Positions 9,981 to 22,610 of a stretch of 64,000 bases of DNA are shown here, one piece after another. The notes under the pieces were generated by a model. That model was not told the origin of the DNA. It worked only from the letters and a program-made list of their open reading frames with translations, and did not search any database. Position 1 is the stretch's first letter. Every line of letters starts with the position of its first letter. Position numbers and translations under genes: made by a program. Source of the DNA: Lentinula raphanica (taxonomy: Eukaryota > Basidiomycota > Agaricomycetes > Agaricales > Omphalotaceae); the NCBI GenBank assembly GCA_027919835.1, contig JANVFP010000024.1, positions 496,001 to 560,000 on the forward strand. Direction: 5' to 3'.

Positions 9981-12900
9981 CGTGTCCCGGTTGAAAAATA
10001 CCTCAACATCAAAGTTTTCCCGCAATTCTTCTGATCAGTTCGTATCGCACTATATCGCCTCGTATGTTGGTAAGACTCATATCTATCATATCAGTGCTGA
10101 GTACTGAGTGCTGAGCTTCTCCGCGCGTTGCTACTTCTGGACAGAATCAATCGAATCAGTAATCCATCGGCGAATTTCAGCAATGATAGTACTTATAAAG
10201 TGAAAGCACCTGGAGGCTGGCAAGCAAGCAGGGTGTTTTGACTCTTCGGCGTTGCAGCTTGAACATCGAATGTTTACATAGGGAAGTCGAGATGTTCAAC
10301 GTTCCATCTTCAAAGTTTGAAGGGAGGTCGGAGGGAAAGTAAACAGGTTGCAAGTCATTCATTCAAGACGACGTTACACAAGAGGGAAGGATGATATGGT
10401 AATGGGAAGTGAGCACCGACGAAAGGATGATGATGATATCGTCCCTGATGATTCCGATGAGCTTTTGGGTCTCCTTGCTGTCAAACAACAAGCCCGCTAG
10501 TAGCGGGTGAGATCTTTGGAGCTTAGAACGCAGTAGTAGGTATCGTTGTGCGCGTAAGGTTGAGAGGAACGAGCGAACGTCGACATGGACACGTTGACGC
10601 GTCGACGACAGTCCATAATACCGAAGGTAAATTGATTCAACCATCGTCCATCTCCTCCTCTTCCCCCGTTCCTATTCGTCCGCATTCTTCCCACCCATTC
10701 CCCATTCACTATTCTTCCAAGCTGTCCACGCTGTTTACCTGCGCCGGGATTGAAAGGGGGAGGAGAGGGTAGGAAGAGCGAATAAATGGGAGGGAGGAAG
10801 TCGTGTGTACCGTTTCATCTAGAGTGTAGGACGATGGTCACGGTGGACGAGAGTCGTGTGTGAGTTGAAGCAGGTTGAGTAGACTGTAGCGGTTTGCGAG
10901 AGGTGGTAAATTTAGACGCCGAGGATGAAGTCACGTACACGTGTATTCGCGTTCCGCTTTTTGAACTTTCTTTCCGACTTCCATAACGTCGTCAATCTTC
11001 CCACCAAAAAACCCTTCTCTCACCTCACGATTATCAGAATTCGATCTAAACCAATGTTAGCAGCAACCTTGCAACAAACGCATTCACAAACGGAAACTTT
11101 GACGATGGAGGTTTCTCAGTATACGCTAGCGCATTAGCTGCTTCGGTTTGTTGTCAAAGGATGTCGACGGTCGATGAATGGTGCTGAAGAAGAAGAAGAG
11201 GTAGATTGATCTCTCTTCATTCTCGAAAAAGGCGGAGAAGGAGAAGGATGGGGTGAAAGGATGAAAGGGTGAACAGCGCAAGGTTGTTTTCTGGATCAAG
11301 GCAGTTGGATCAGGCTTTCGGAACCTTCGAGGTGAGGGAAGGACGCCCGGCTAGTAGAGAGAAAGGTGAGGAGAGTCGTGACTCGTTCGTATATTATGCT
11401 TGACGATGGTATAGAGGTGCTAAAAGAGGTGGTTGAAAGAGTCAGAGTTTCCGAACGCGAACTTGCCACATGTGAGCGTTTTCGTCAGCGTCTAATTTTA
11501 CTCCTTTTCACCATACAACTGGCAAAGATGACCAACCATGCACGAAGATACTCGATTCTCTCGTCTCTCACTCTTTTTTCGAAGGACAAACACCTGGTTG
11601 ATACATCGCTATCATATGAATACTCGAATACCCAGCGTTAAACGTTCCAACTCTACGGTAGCACTCTAGATCTGGCCAACCGTCGAAGGCTGAAGCCGAA
11701 GCCGGATCCGTGTACTCATCAAACCAAGCCCTACTAGTCTACCTTTGTAAACGAAGGACTCCGTCACCAGGATGATAAGCTCTTCCTCCTCAAGCACGTC
11801 ATAAACACCCCAGCGCTCAGCTTCAAGTTCATGTACTTCTTTGCCTTTGGCTCCAAAGCCCGAAGTCCGCCACTGGTTGGGTGTAATCAGTATGCTTATG
11901 GTACGTAGTACGGGGCAAGTTTAGCATCACTCGGGCTTTTGTGTCAAGAGCGAGGAGCTCGACAAAACTCACCTGCTCTGATGCGTCCGAATCAGAGCTC
12001 ATTTACTGGTACAAGGAGAAGTCAATTGGGTTATGAATGTGAAGCCTAAGACCTGTCCCCCTTCTCCCTTCTCTCTCAGCCATACTTCGCACAGAATCCA
12101 TCGCATAACGGCTGGGATGTAGTACTCGATAGCTCGTCTGCCAGTAAACGACGCACAAGACATCCAAAAGATGGTAGACAATATAAAGACAACGCCCAGT
12201 CCTGCATGATTGATTCTGCCGTGAAAAGCGAGGGAACGATGGTAGATATCGATTGTCGATACCGATACCATCTGCGATTTTGTCGTATCTTCTATGTACT
12301 ATCACTCTTGGCGTTTGACCGATGTTACAGCAGGCTGAGCATGTATCGAGCCTTTTTGGCAGGAAGAGCGGTTGGATCTGAGAAGAGGAACTTATAGAGC
12401 GCGTTCACGGTCGTGGGAGAGAATTCTTGTTACAAGTTGGGGAGTCTGCCCTAAAGTTCCAATACTGGAGCTCAGCGCTCAGCCGTCGACGTTCGCGTTA
12501 ACCTTTGTTATTCGACATTTATCTCATTCACTTTCCATTCTGGAAGCTCTCATCTATCCGAAACTCACATTCATTCAACTCATGTGCATCCACTCGCGTA
12601 TAGTTCGCGTACACGCATTCCTTGAACAAATACATCCCGTCATACACACACTGTGCTAACCCTGCTGACCCATGCTTGGCACTTGCTACGGTCTACGTCG
12701 TACGAAGTCCTGGGCCTTCTGAATCACAGCCTTCGGGCCATATCAGGTTCTCATATCATGATCAGTATTCATCCATCTCATCCCACTGGCCTCTCCGAAT
12801 CCCCTAGTTATCATCAGACCCTCATTTCCCGTTATTCGCTCCCTCGCAACAATCTCAATCAGAACAAGACAAACATCTCAGAACATCTCTCATCGTGGCG

Positions 12901-13781
12901 GTAGTACTTCGTAGGACGACTGGTGGGTAGATATCGATATTCAGCCCCGTTCGGCAGATTACCGTATACATATGCCTCCCATGGACTTCTATCATCGGTC
13001 AATATATTGTTCTATCGGATTAGGGATAGGAGGGGATAGGATAGAGGAGATAGCGAAGGATTCGCTTTCGGGTACGTCCCGCATGGCCCATAAATATTTG
13101 CGCAAAGCCTTGACTTTATCGGCCACAGCCTCGTAAACTCAACGATTGAATGCCTTCCCATCGAGTGACGATCTTGTATCATTTCCATATCAGACGAAAA
13201 TCTCTCAATGGGACAGATTGGCACCCGTTCTCAAAATTCAACCCACTCTACAAGAGCGCCGTCTGCTTCTCATAGCCTTCCGAATATCCACGATTGACCT
13301 CTCGTCTGGTTCAAATCAGACATAGGGAGATAGAGGATAGGAGGATGTGGTCTAAGTTGGTATGTGTTCCAGCAATCTGGCATCACGTATATAGCCTCTT
13401 GACCTTATGGACCACATAGCTCCATGCATACGATCCCAATCCACATTCTATATACAATCCTAGATGATCCCGTATCACCTCCGTATCAGGACAATATCTC
13501 AATAGGACCCGTTGGCAGCAAAAGAGACCACAAGACTGATCACAGAGAGTCACAGAGGCATATACCTTAAATATCCATACCCGCATGTGCGCACAGGCCT
13601 GCACCGACAGTATGGAAGAGTATGGACCACTGGGGTGACCCCGGAATCAAACGGAATACGAAAGAATATAAACCCATCCCTTTCGAACAAGATTCTCCCC
13701 AGAGCTGGTCTCCAATTGAACTCATCGCTTCTCTCTCCTCACTCGACAAAAACTCAAGACTTCGTGACTGCATAGTATCCG
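9981..13781. other. long intergenic region with R1 relics
   Basis: 9,981-10,370 resembles the far-upstream region of gene E (27,000-27,360), including TTCAGCAATGACA-like and GCACCTGGAGGCT words. 10,900-11,640 contains R1 pieces in both orientations: TTTAGACGCCGAGGATGAAG near 10,913, a minus-oriented pyrimidine-tract block at 11,155-11,280, and GAGCGTTTTCGTCAGCGTCTAA near 11,476. I see nothing in 11,650-13,780 beyond isolated short frames. No gene is supported anywhere in the interval. Confidence 0.55.
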
Positions 13782-14515
13782 ATGATGATGATTCGATCTT
13801 CACGCCGTGTCTTTATTATGTTCTTCGCTTTTCTCGCTGCCGTTGGCAATATCACCCAGGTTGCCGCTGCTCCTACCGGTTCTCCAGGTGGCGGTGGTGA
13901 GATCCACAGATACACCTATCCGAGTCCTTCTCATCCAAACAAGCCTGTTACTGCGATATACGGTGAGTTGAGTTGTGATCGAACGTGGCCACAACCTGAC
14001 AGTGATCATTTTGTGTTTACACAGAGGAAATTCTCCTTGGTAAAGTAATTCCAGAAGATTGGTACCAGGCTCGTTTATATGCCCAGTGGATAAAAGTTGT
14101 AAGTTCTCACCCTCTTCAAGTCGTATCTCTTAGTATGATTCAGCTGAATGACTTCTTCCAGAATATTGGCCGTTTGCCAGAGGAACAGAAAGGTAAGTGT
14201 AGTTGGAAAACCACTGTTGGATTATCCCATATTGACCCTCTTGACGCAATGTTAGAAGTATTCCTGCATGAAACTGAAGAGGAAAGGCTAGCGGTGCTTA
14301 GGTACAACATGCATTATTTCGACAAAAGGGAGGATCATGATCAGGGCGATCGGAGATCTATAGTTCAACAGTACTTGGGCAGAAAGGATCTCGATAGCAG
14401 AGAACAGATTACGGTCGAGAAAATGGAACTCGAGGTCTACTTGCATTTTTATGCTGATGGTCCTGTTGAAACACCGAGGTCGGATCATCTTCGATTTCTC
14501 GAAAACCGCAAATGA
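13782..14515 (+). CDS. small secreted protein, four exons, no cysteine
   Basis: Not recognised. Exons are 13,782-13,962, 14,025-14,098, 14,162-14,192 and 14,256-14,515. All introns are 62-63 bp with GTGAG/GTAAG donors and CAG or TAG acceptors, and the frame closes exactly to 181 residues. Residues 1-30 form a signal peptide (MFFAFLAAVGNITQVAAA, probable cleavage near AAAP). A Gly-rich linker (GSPGGGGE) follows, then a charged domain with EDWYQARLYAQWIKV, EEERLAVLRYNMHYFDKRED and EKMELEVYLHFYADGP. The mature protein has no cysteine, unlike many disulphide-rich fungal effectors. Two or three alternative in-frame Met codons lie at the start (MMMIRS). It stands alone on the plus strand among minus-strand ALP genes and shows no clear similarity to them beyond being secreted and intron-rich. 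Confidence 0.75.
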
Positions 14516-15240
14516 ATCTGACTGCTGTTGTTATGTTTTTCACTGTACAGCTTGAAGATTTAGAAGGGATGGAGATCTAGACGATGTGACTCTTTTTCCC
14601 GACAATCAGGACAGTCTCAAGTCCATTGGCGTAGTAGTGTATGATCTGCCCGTGTAAACTTTCAAGCTCGCTTGTACTATATCCGTTTCTTTCTTATAGT
14701 ATCGATATGCCATCAGACGAGTTCGTAAATGACCACGAATCGTCGGAGACGGGCTAAACGACTGGCTTATAGCCTCCGTTTGCATCTCTCCACTGCATCG
14801 GACGCGCACCAGAGCTGTCGCAAGGGTTTCAACTTGATTTTGGAGGTGTATACAATACTCAGGTATATATTTCGATCCCAAACAGAGTTTCGTCGAATTT
14901 GTTGCACCAGAAGTATGTGACGTCGACGACGACGACCTGTAAACCCAAAATCAACCCCAAAGCCAAAGATTCTCGTCTATCGTTATACACGCACCGTTCG
15001 ATTCATCTCCAGATACCCTTTCACTCTCACTGGTTCTGAATCAAAACTTGATATCACAAGCAGTTGAGGAAGAAGTTGAATGGGGGTTCAGAAGGAAAGA
15101 TGGAAATAATACACATTACAGAGTGAGGTGGAGCATGAATGCATGACTACGTGAAGCCTAAGACCCGTCCCGACGTTCCTTCATCGTCCAGACTCCAGCT
15201 ATTCGGATTTCGGTCCCCATCCTTGATTCCGATGGGGTCA
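14516..15240. other. intergenic with R1 fragment and ALP 3' flank
   Basis: 14,940-15,050 is the R1 core block (CTCGTCTATCGTTATACACG at 14,971). 15,060-15,240 is the conserved 3' flank of ALP genes (ACAGAGTGAG...ATGACTACGTGAA... and CGTTCCTTCATCGTCCAG), also seen at 18,890-19,010, 29,390-29,510, 34,540-34,680, 48,590-48,710 and 57,530-57,655. 14,516-14,940 has no gene that I can support. Confidence 0.6.
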
Positions 15241-15243
15241 TCG

Positions 15244-15720
15244 TAATAGTATGTCCTAGTGATGACCGAAGGATCGGAGTGCCAGTCGTCGAGTACCTGT
15301 CCCCAATTCTCGCGGTGTTTCTACCTAGGATCCGTATACGTCCTGTTCTTTAAGAGCCCATGCAGGGAGCGGAGGGTGCTGCAACGGAGTAGCGGGGAGT
15401 GGCGGATTATGAGCCTGAGGCAAAGTAACGGGGAGTGGCAGGTGCTGGGATGGAGTGCTGGAGTGCCCAGTGCTATGTACACTGTTCCATAAGTCCTCCA
15501 GAACGTCGCGGTTTTGGCGTTTCGAACTGTCTTCGAGTATAACGGTTCCACCAAGCTTGATCCGCTCGTACACCTCCCATTCCCATTCATCTTTCTCCTT
15601 CGACAGTACCCCGCCCGCCCCGGTACCTTTCTCTCTCACCATCCCATCGAGGACCTTCCCAAACTCCGAGGATTTCGTCATTTCAGAGACAACACTCATC
15701 CCATGGTCTTCCTCCAACAG
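15244..15720 (-). pseudogene. ALP family member C, C-terminal fragment
   Basis: Minus-strand remnant of an F/H-type member. It retains SSEFGKVLDGMVREKGTGAG, KDEWEWEVYERIK and DVLEDLWNSVH, then the Pro-rich tail with PLPAWALKEQDVY. A 2 bp loss relative to F-J near 15,330 puts a stop right after DVYGS, and a second 1 bp loss near 15,263 would shift the final codons too. Nothing upstream of about 15,700 matches the family core or signal peptide, so the N-terminal half, the promoter block and exon 1 are missing. Confidence 0.8.
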
Positions 15721-16949
15721 TGATGGAATGCATCGTTCTATTCCTACGTAGGTCCAAGTCCTTCCACGGTCCCATCTCCCGGCCGTCAACGAACCCCTGT
15801 CGCGTCTACACGTCTATGTGCGTGACCTGGGATTCGAAGATGAAGGGTGGGACGATTCAAAGAGCACGTCTCAGGTGGTAATCTGCTCACGATGTTCAGC
15901 TCGCGATAAGAGCGAAACCCAGGAAAAACACACCCTAGCTTTGCCCTAGCTCATCCCACACCGAGCACTCGTTCGTCGCTGCCACCATAACAGATTTCCT
16001 TCGTTCCCTCTCCCTCGATAGACGTCAAGAGCTTGTGATCAGTGTGGATTCTTCTTCGTCCAATGAGGTTGGCATTTGAATCAGGACGATAACTTTGGGA
16101 AGGGGCCCCGCCGGGGCCCGGCAAAAGAGACAGATGGTGGAGAGAGCGAAGTGCATATTTTGGGCGTCTGACTGGCAGCGTCTAATTTTGCTCACTTCAC
16201 TTACGACCCTCATCGGAATTTTCTCTCGTCCAACGACCGTGACGGGCTATATCGCTCCAACTCGCTCTCGACAATGGACTAACGACCGTGTGATACCTTG
16301 TTGAAGACCGTACATATATCATCGACGTGAGGAACGTTGAAGCTCGAAGCTCTACTCTGGTCGACTTCAACTGAAGCTGGGTCCCAAGTACCACCATGTA
16401 CGTCCTATATCATCTCCTACCTTCTCCCAAATATCAATTGCTTTCCGTTTCTAGTCTAACTTCGTAAACGAACGGCTCAACAAGACATGTGCATGAGCGT
16501 TCCACCCTCGACGCTATCCCGTATTGTAACCACCCTTCGTCTCGGGTCTACATATGTCATAGGCGTACATCTGTGTACTGCGCTTGAAACCTCACCGGCA
16601 CCTCCCATTCCGAACGGTACCTCGCTCCCTCCTCTATCTTCTCCGTTTCTCATTGACTCTTACTAACACGTTTCATTCCTTTTGTCACATTCCAGTCTTA
16701 CCGCTTGCTTTAACGCGTCCGAATCAGCACTTGATGTCATGAGATATCACAGGAAGAAGGAGAAGTTGGATTGGTGCTCAAAACTTGGGAAGGTGGAAAA
16801 GGTATGTACAGAGTGGATGGATGACGACGACTATGTGAAACCTAAGAACCTGTCACAACGTCCAGCCACTCGATACTGATGGGTCGTATGTCCTAGTTTT
16901 GACCAGGAGACTTGGAGGGTTCGGCGAGCCCCTCGCTCCAAGCCTTCCA
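15721..16949. other. intergenic, R1 relic, no gene seen
   Basis: 16,140-16,210 carries an R1 tail-like piece (GGCAGCGTCTAATTTTGCTCACTT). 16,780-16,940 is the ALP 3' flank of gene D in diverged form. Small frames on both strands show no gene character. Confidence 0.55.
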
Positions 16950-18287
16950 CTAACCAGAGTCCTGCTTCTCGAAAACCCATATGCATGGGGGAAGCGGCGG
17001 GTCCCGGCATGAGGAAGACGACAGATCATGGGACGAAGTAGACGGCACTACACTCTTCGGGTTGTGTACCTCGTTCCACAAGTCCTCCAGAGCGTCCTGG
17101 TTTTTGCGTAACAAAAGACCCTCGTCGAGTACGATTTTTCCCTTCCAGATCCGCTCGTACAGCTCATATTCCCATCTGTCCTTCTCCTTAGACAGAGCTC
17201 CGCCTGCCCCCGTACCCTTCTTTCTCACCATCTCATCGAAAACCATCCCGAATTCTGAGGATTTCGACATATCGAAGTCGACATGCTTCAACAGTCTCTT
17301 GTTGATGAGCAACAACTCGTAGATGGAAAGGACATCGGGAAGTCTTTCGGACCGAGACTTGTTGACCTCGTCGATCGCGTCTCTTGTCAAGCAAGAGTGT
17401 GCGTGATCAGGTAAGCTCACTCTTGCAATCTTGAGAACCCGGTCTGCGTTTGACAAAGTAGTGAGCGCTCCATACAAATACCTCCGTTTTTTCTCATTCA
17501 CTGTTCTCTCCCATTTGGAGATAGACTCCTCGGATGCCGTATCCTTTGTGGTTTGATAGCCCCAAACCTGCACCTGGCGGTAGCCGGCGTTCTGGCTCGA
17601 CTCAAGTTTGGTAGATGGTATGAATGCCATCAACCAGTGAGCATCTGCTTCAAGCATGGCCTTTTTAGCCCATATTACCTGGCCATCTCTTACGACTTCT
17701 TCCAAGCCATTTTTGATGATCACAGCGAGGAAGAAATCTGTCTTTGGCGCTGCGTCAACTTATCATAGGGCAGTTTGATCAGAGTGTTGCAGGTGAATGA
17801 CTAGACTCGAAAACTCACATTGGGCTTCGGACTGCAGAAAAGCGGTCTGTTGAGTCATTTAATGAGGTGGGAAGTTGTATAGGACCTACAATTTTTATAT
17901 GATATGGCTTTGCAATATCATTGTTACCAGACGGACATGCTTTGTTGGATCTGAAGCCTGCTGTTTCGTTTTTTCGGTGGTCTCGCACTAGACAGCACTA
18001 GACGTACGACTACATACCATGATACCTAGACTACCAAAAAAAAGCAAAAGAATGATGTAAATTTCAAAGATATAAGAAAGAGTTTTGGAGTAGGACCTTA
18101 CAACAGCATTATTACGAGACGGCGGGCCCGCCGTGCTCAATCCAGCTATTTCACTATTTCTTTTCTGTGCACTCCCACTTTGAGTCATAGATGAGTCCAC
18201 GGGTAATGGAATTGCAGTCGCAATCATTGAAAGGACAAGGATGTGGACAACAAGCGAGTGCCACGTAAAAAGTCGAAAGCAGTACAT
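16950..18287 (-). CDS. ALP family member D, secreted protein of unknown function
   Basis: Exon 1 from 18,287 (MYCFRLFTWHSLVVHILVLSM...) gives a signal peptide ending near IPLPVD; its donor is GTAAGG after NNAV. One or more small exons follow. The large exon reads DAAPKTDFFLAVIIKNG, then the core: HWLMAFIPSTK, VWGYQTTKDT, GALTTLSNADRVLKIARVSL, ERLPDVLSIYELL, DFDMSKSSEFGMVFDEMV, KKGTGAGGALSKEKD, YERIWKG and ALEDLWNEVHN. It ends with a shortened Ser/Pro tail and WVFEKQDSG, where F-J continue for about 25 more residues. The core is closest to E (both have VIIK, GYQTTKD and ADRV.KIA). It looks intact. Confidence 0.74.
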
Positions 18288-18395
18288 AGGAGTCCGAGTT
18301 GAAAGCGAGGAACAGGCTTGTCGAGGGAGTCTATGAATAAGAGACGTAGTACTCTCAACCCAAACCAGAATCTTACCTGCAGGCTTTGTTTTCTA

Positions 18396-18520
18396 GATCT
18401 GACCAGCAAATCTTGTAATGTGTTGGATTCTGTTCAAGCGGGGGAAGCAAGAGATGTTTTGGTTGGAAGCCAAGAGCGAAGATGAAAGCAGGGTCGCTCA
18501 AAAGGCCTCTTATCTTACAA
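18396..18520 (-). promoter_or_regulatory. promoter block of ALP member D
   Basis: Holds the palindrome variant GATTTGCTGGTCAGATC (gene strand, 18,396-18,412, 109 bp before the start) and the box GGTCGCTCAAAAGGCCTC at 18,492-18,509. Confidence 0.6.
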
Positions 18521-19003
18521 AGTTTTCCGGATCCCACGCCTTCGTTTGATCACAGATCAGCTTGTATCGCCTCTTGTATCAGCGCTGAGCATTCTTTACA
18601 ATCCGTCGCCTTCCGTTACTCAGTACTGTGAGGGGGCTGTGCAGTGTGAATAGCGACACTCACTGACACGGGCGAGCTCAACATCTGGCTTTCAACAGAT
18701 GTTTAACCTCACAATCAAATTTGCGAAAGAGCAACGAACTCGGGAAGATCCACTTCGACAACATCATACTCTGAACATCGTTAGAAACCTCGCTGATCAC
18801 TGGCTACCTATAAAACCAAGTCACACTCTCACCACTTACATACTCTGACGCGATTGAAACAGAACTTGATATCACAGAATTTGCGTTTAAGACGGGGGAC
18901 GGAAAGTATACACTGTACAGGATTGAGATGTAGCAGGCACATCCCAAGGTTCTTCATCGTCCAGCTGTTCGGTCCCATCCTGGATTCCGACGGGTCGTAT
19001 GTC
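18521..19003. other. upstream flank of D and 3' flank of E, no gene
   Basis: 18,720-18,800 shares the GATCCACTTCGA...AACATCGTTAGAA word set seen at 29,290, 48,500 and 57,440. 18,880-19,003 is the conserved ALP 3' flank. No coding frame is supported. Confidence 0.55.
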
Positions 19004-22000
19004 CTAGTTCTGACCCGGAGACTGGAGCGACCCTCCAAGCGCTAGACGCTCTCTCCGCTGCTCATCCCAATCTTCTTGGTCATTGACATATCGCGAAAGG
19101 GGGTGTACCTCGCCCCACAACTTCTCCAAAATGTCCTCGTTTTTGCGGTCCAAAAGATTGTCATCAAGTGCGATGGCTCCATCCTTGATCCGCTCGTATA
19201 GCTCCCATTCCCATTCATCTCTATCCTTTGACAGGACTCTGCCCACCCCGGTACCCTTCTCTCTCACCATCTCATCGAAAGCCTTCCCGAATTCCGAGGA
19301 TTTCGAGATATCAAAGCTGAAATTCTTCAAAAATTTCCTATTGAGGAGTAACGCTTCGTAGATGGAAAGGACATTGGGGAGTTTGTCCGAACGAGAGTTG
19401 GTGACTTGTTCCGTTATGTGTTCTGTCAAGTAAACTTGTGTGTTTTCTGATATTTTCACTGCTGCAAATTTGTGGCTCTCGGGTCGGGCCGGGTGCTCGA
19501 GAGGCCATCCCGACCCGAGACCCGAGCATGACCCGAACCCGTAACAACGGGTTCGGGTACCCGAGCCACACGGGTACCGGGTACGGTGTTTACGGGTTGA
19601 GCCCGGGTTGTAGCCGGGTTGTGCACAGAGGAAGGAGCAGGCAGAAGAGCCTTGCCCATGGAGAGGCTGGGCATCTTCTGCTGCTGCATGGGGTAAAGGT
19701 ATCAAGGAATACAATAAATTTGAGCAAGATGTAGAATACATGACTAGATACAGCTGCCCTAAATAAACTCATCATCGTCAACAAATATTTCACCATCCTC
19801 GTCGACGACGCCGTTCTTGTCCAACAAAAAGGCAACCAAGTCTTGATTGGAAAAGAAATCCGCGCGCGACCAGTCTCCAAAGCACATGAGTGCTTGGACA
19901 GTAGCCGCGCGAAGACGATTACGGAGGTGAGAGATTAAGATACGGCCTCGAGAGAATGAACGTTCCACGGCGACGGAAGAGGCTAAAAAAATCAGGATTA
20001 GTAAGGCTAAAGCTTGGTAGGAAATACCTCACCTGGAACAGAGTGGACAGACAACGCAAGCTTCGAAAGGTTTGGATACACTCTCCGGTTCGTCATCCAC
20101 CACTGCAGGGGGTCTGTACCAGGAGGCGCACGGCTGTCGGCCAGGTAACGGTCAAGTTCGTCAGTGTTGTTGGGAATGGCGGCAACGCTTGTGCGTTTTG
20201 CGATCAGAGAGTAGAACGAATTCGATGAAGAGTCAGCGACCAATGCCTGAGAGAACGTTAGCATTAGGAAAAACAACGGAATGTGAGTATAACTCACTTC
20301 GGGGGCACTGGGAGCAACATGAGGAGCCTTCGGTTTGAAAGTGCTTTCCCAGGTGTCTCGTGTAACGTCCAAGGCGCCGTCGATCCAGGACTGTACCCAG
20401 TTAGCCTGGGCAAAATATTCGAGCTTCCAAGAAGGGTGGAGGACTGCAACTAGAGTAAGTATATAGAGGCCAGGCCACGGAACAGAGCACATACCTATTG
20501 CCATTCTGTAGATGTGAGAATCATCGCTCAACTGATAGTACTTATTCAACGTCCGTTTTCCAATTGAGAGTGCATGTCGAACAGGAGCAGATAGAGTAAC
20601 GTGGTCGACAATGCCAGATGCGAATACCTCGTCAATGGCGTCCATGGCAGGGATGACCGTTGAAACACTAGGCAAGCTAGTCGAGAAAAAACTTGTAGCG
20701 TCTTTGAGAATCTAGACGAAGATATTTAAGAAACAGAGACGACTGGATGAGAACATACTCACCTTTAAAACAGAGACTAAATCCTTGATAGCATCCCATT
20801 CTTCTTCGTCGAGAGCATATTCAGATAAGCCATTCGAGGACCGATCCAAAAACTGCACGATATGCTCTTTCAATCGCAGAAAGGCAGTGAGCATGTCGAA
20901 GGTGGAATTCCAACGAGTGGCGACGTCGCGAGGGATGACTTGACCATCGAATTCAGTACCGGCGACTTGCTCCCGCCACCGGGGAAGGAGGAGAGTGGTG
21001 GAGTGGATAATCTTGAATGATACTTTTCGAGTCTGGCAACGAGGAGGGAGGGAAGCGAAGAAATGGGGATGGGAGAGAGTTTCAGTGAGTGTAAGAGCAG
21101 GGTAAAGTAACGGTGAGAAACGGGGGTGAACGGATATGTGATAGAATGTGATGTGAATGATATGGAAGCCATAATCACTCAGGGTCATATACTGGTGTGA
21201 AAACATACCTTGAATAACGCCGACTTCACCGGTGCAACCTCGTGTTGCCACGTCTCCCTCTCTGCTGCAGTCATCTCCTCCATAACCTCAACAAAACCAT
21301 CCAAATTATCCCCCTCTTGCTCTCCGTTCTCTTCGAGGTTCTCCAACTCGGCTGCCAGTTCGTCGACTGCTGAGCTGTCTTCCATATCTTCTGCGGCACC
21401 CGGCTCTTGTTTTTTCGTTGTCTCGAACGGTCGAAGGACTCCCTTGGCCATCAAATTGACAGTATGGGCGAAACAGCGGACATGTCTTTTCTTACCGAGA
21501 AAGTCGTCGAGGTGGAGGGTGAGCTCATCGAGCATCGCGGTGTTTGCACTGGCGTTATCGCAAGTAACGGAGAAGAGCTGTGGTGAGTAAAACATTAGAT
21601 CAATGAATACCTCTCGCAACTTATTACTGACCTTTTCTGGAATCCCGTACTCCTCCAGGGTTTCCGTGAGTGCTTTGGCCATGTTGAAGGCTGAATGTGA
21701 GCATGGAAGCTCGACGAAATTCAACAACACCCCGGTGAGTGTCTCGGTTCCCTCTTCATTTGTGCGCAGTATATAGCCTATGATACTCATGAAAGCTCTA
21801 TGGTTAGGTGAGCTCCAACAGTCGAGCTCGACTGGAATCAGGTATCCATAGGCCTGGGCTTGCTTGTGAGTGATCATCTCCTCATGAGGAGAGAGTATAC
21901 TCACCTGGAGCTCGTTCGCCAGTTGTCGTTTCGCCGCTTCGTATAGTTTTTTCACATCGCGTGCAACGGTCGCCTTACTTGGCACAAAGTGGTTGGGTCG

Positions 22001-22602
22001 TCCCTCTTTTTGAAGCCAGCGGTATCCTCGGTCTTGTACAATTCGGAACGGTCGTGCATTTTCAGCCAGCCATCGTACGGTCACCACCCTGTGCGTTATC
22101 AACTGTTAGGAGTGTGCAACAAGAGAGGAAAATGGCAAGAACTCACCGAATCATTTCGTTGTCTGGCGGGCGTGTCGAGAAGGATTTGAACCATGTCTTC
22201 ACTGTTTTGAGAACCAAGGTGAGTGTGGTCTGCTTTCCTTTCGACATCTCTTTGACAGCCGCTTTTGCCTGCTCTAGGGTGCTCTCTTTTACAGCAGCAA
22301 GGGTGTCCTCTCCCCAACACTTTTTCACATGGTCGCGCATGTTTCCAGTCGAGCCTCGGTCTCCGGTCTTCAAACCCTGGCGTATTTTCTCTCCACATTG
22401 CGTGCAACGGTACACCAGGTACTCCGGTGTGTTGCTCTTTCCAAAGTCAATCTCTGGCTCTGCATGAAAGAAGGCATAGACTGGTGACTTCCGTTTCGTG
22501 AGTTCTTTTCCTGTAACAGGTGAGTGTATACCAAGGCTATATTGTTGTCGTTACTGACTAATTTTTTTTGTTGCAGCTTCCTTATCAGCCTTGACCTGCT
22601 CC

Positions 22603-22610
22603 GTAGCATC
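22603..22610. repeat. 8 bp target-site duplication, left
   Basis: GTAGCATC directly abuts the palindromic element at 22,611 and is repeated exactly at 25,283-25,290. Eight bases is the duplication length of hAT-type elements. It lies in hAT coding sequence (codons D-A-T), which dates the palindrome after the hAT. Confidence 0.9.
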
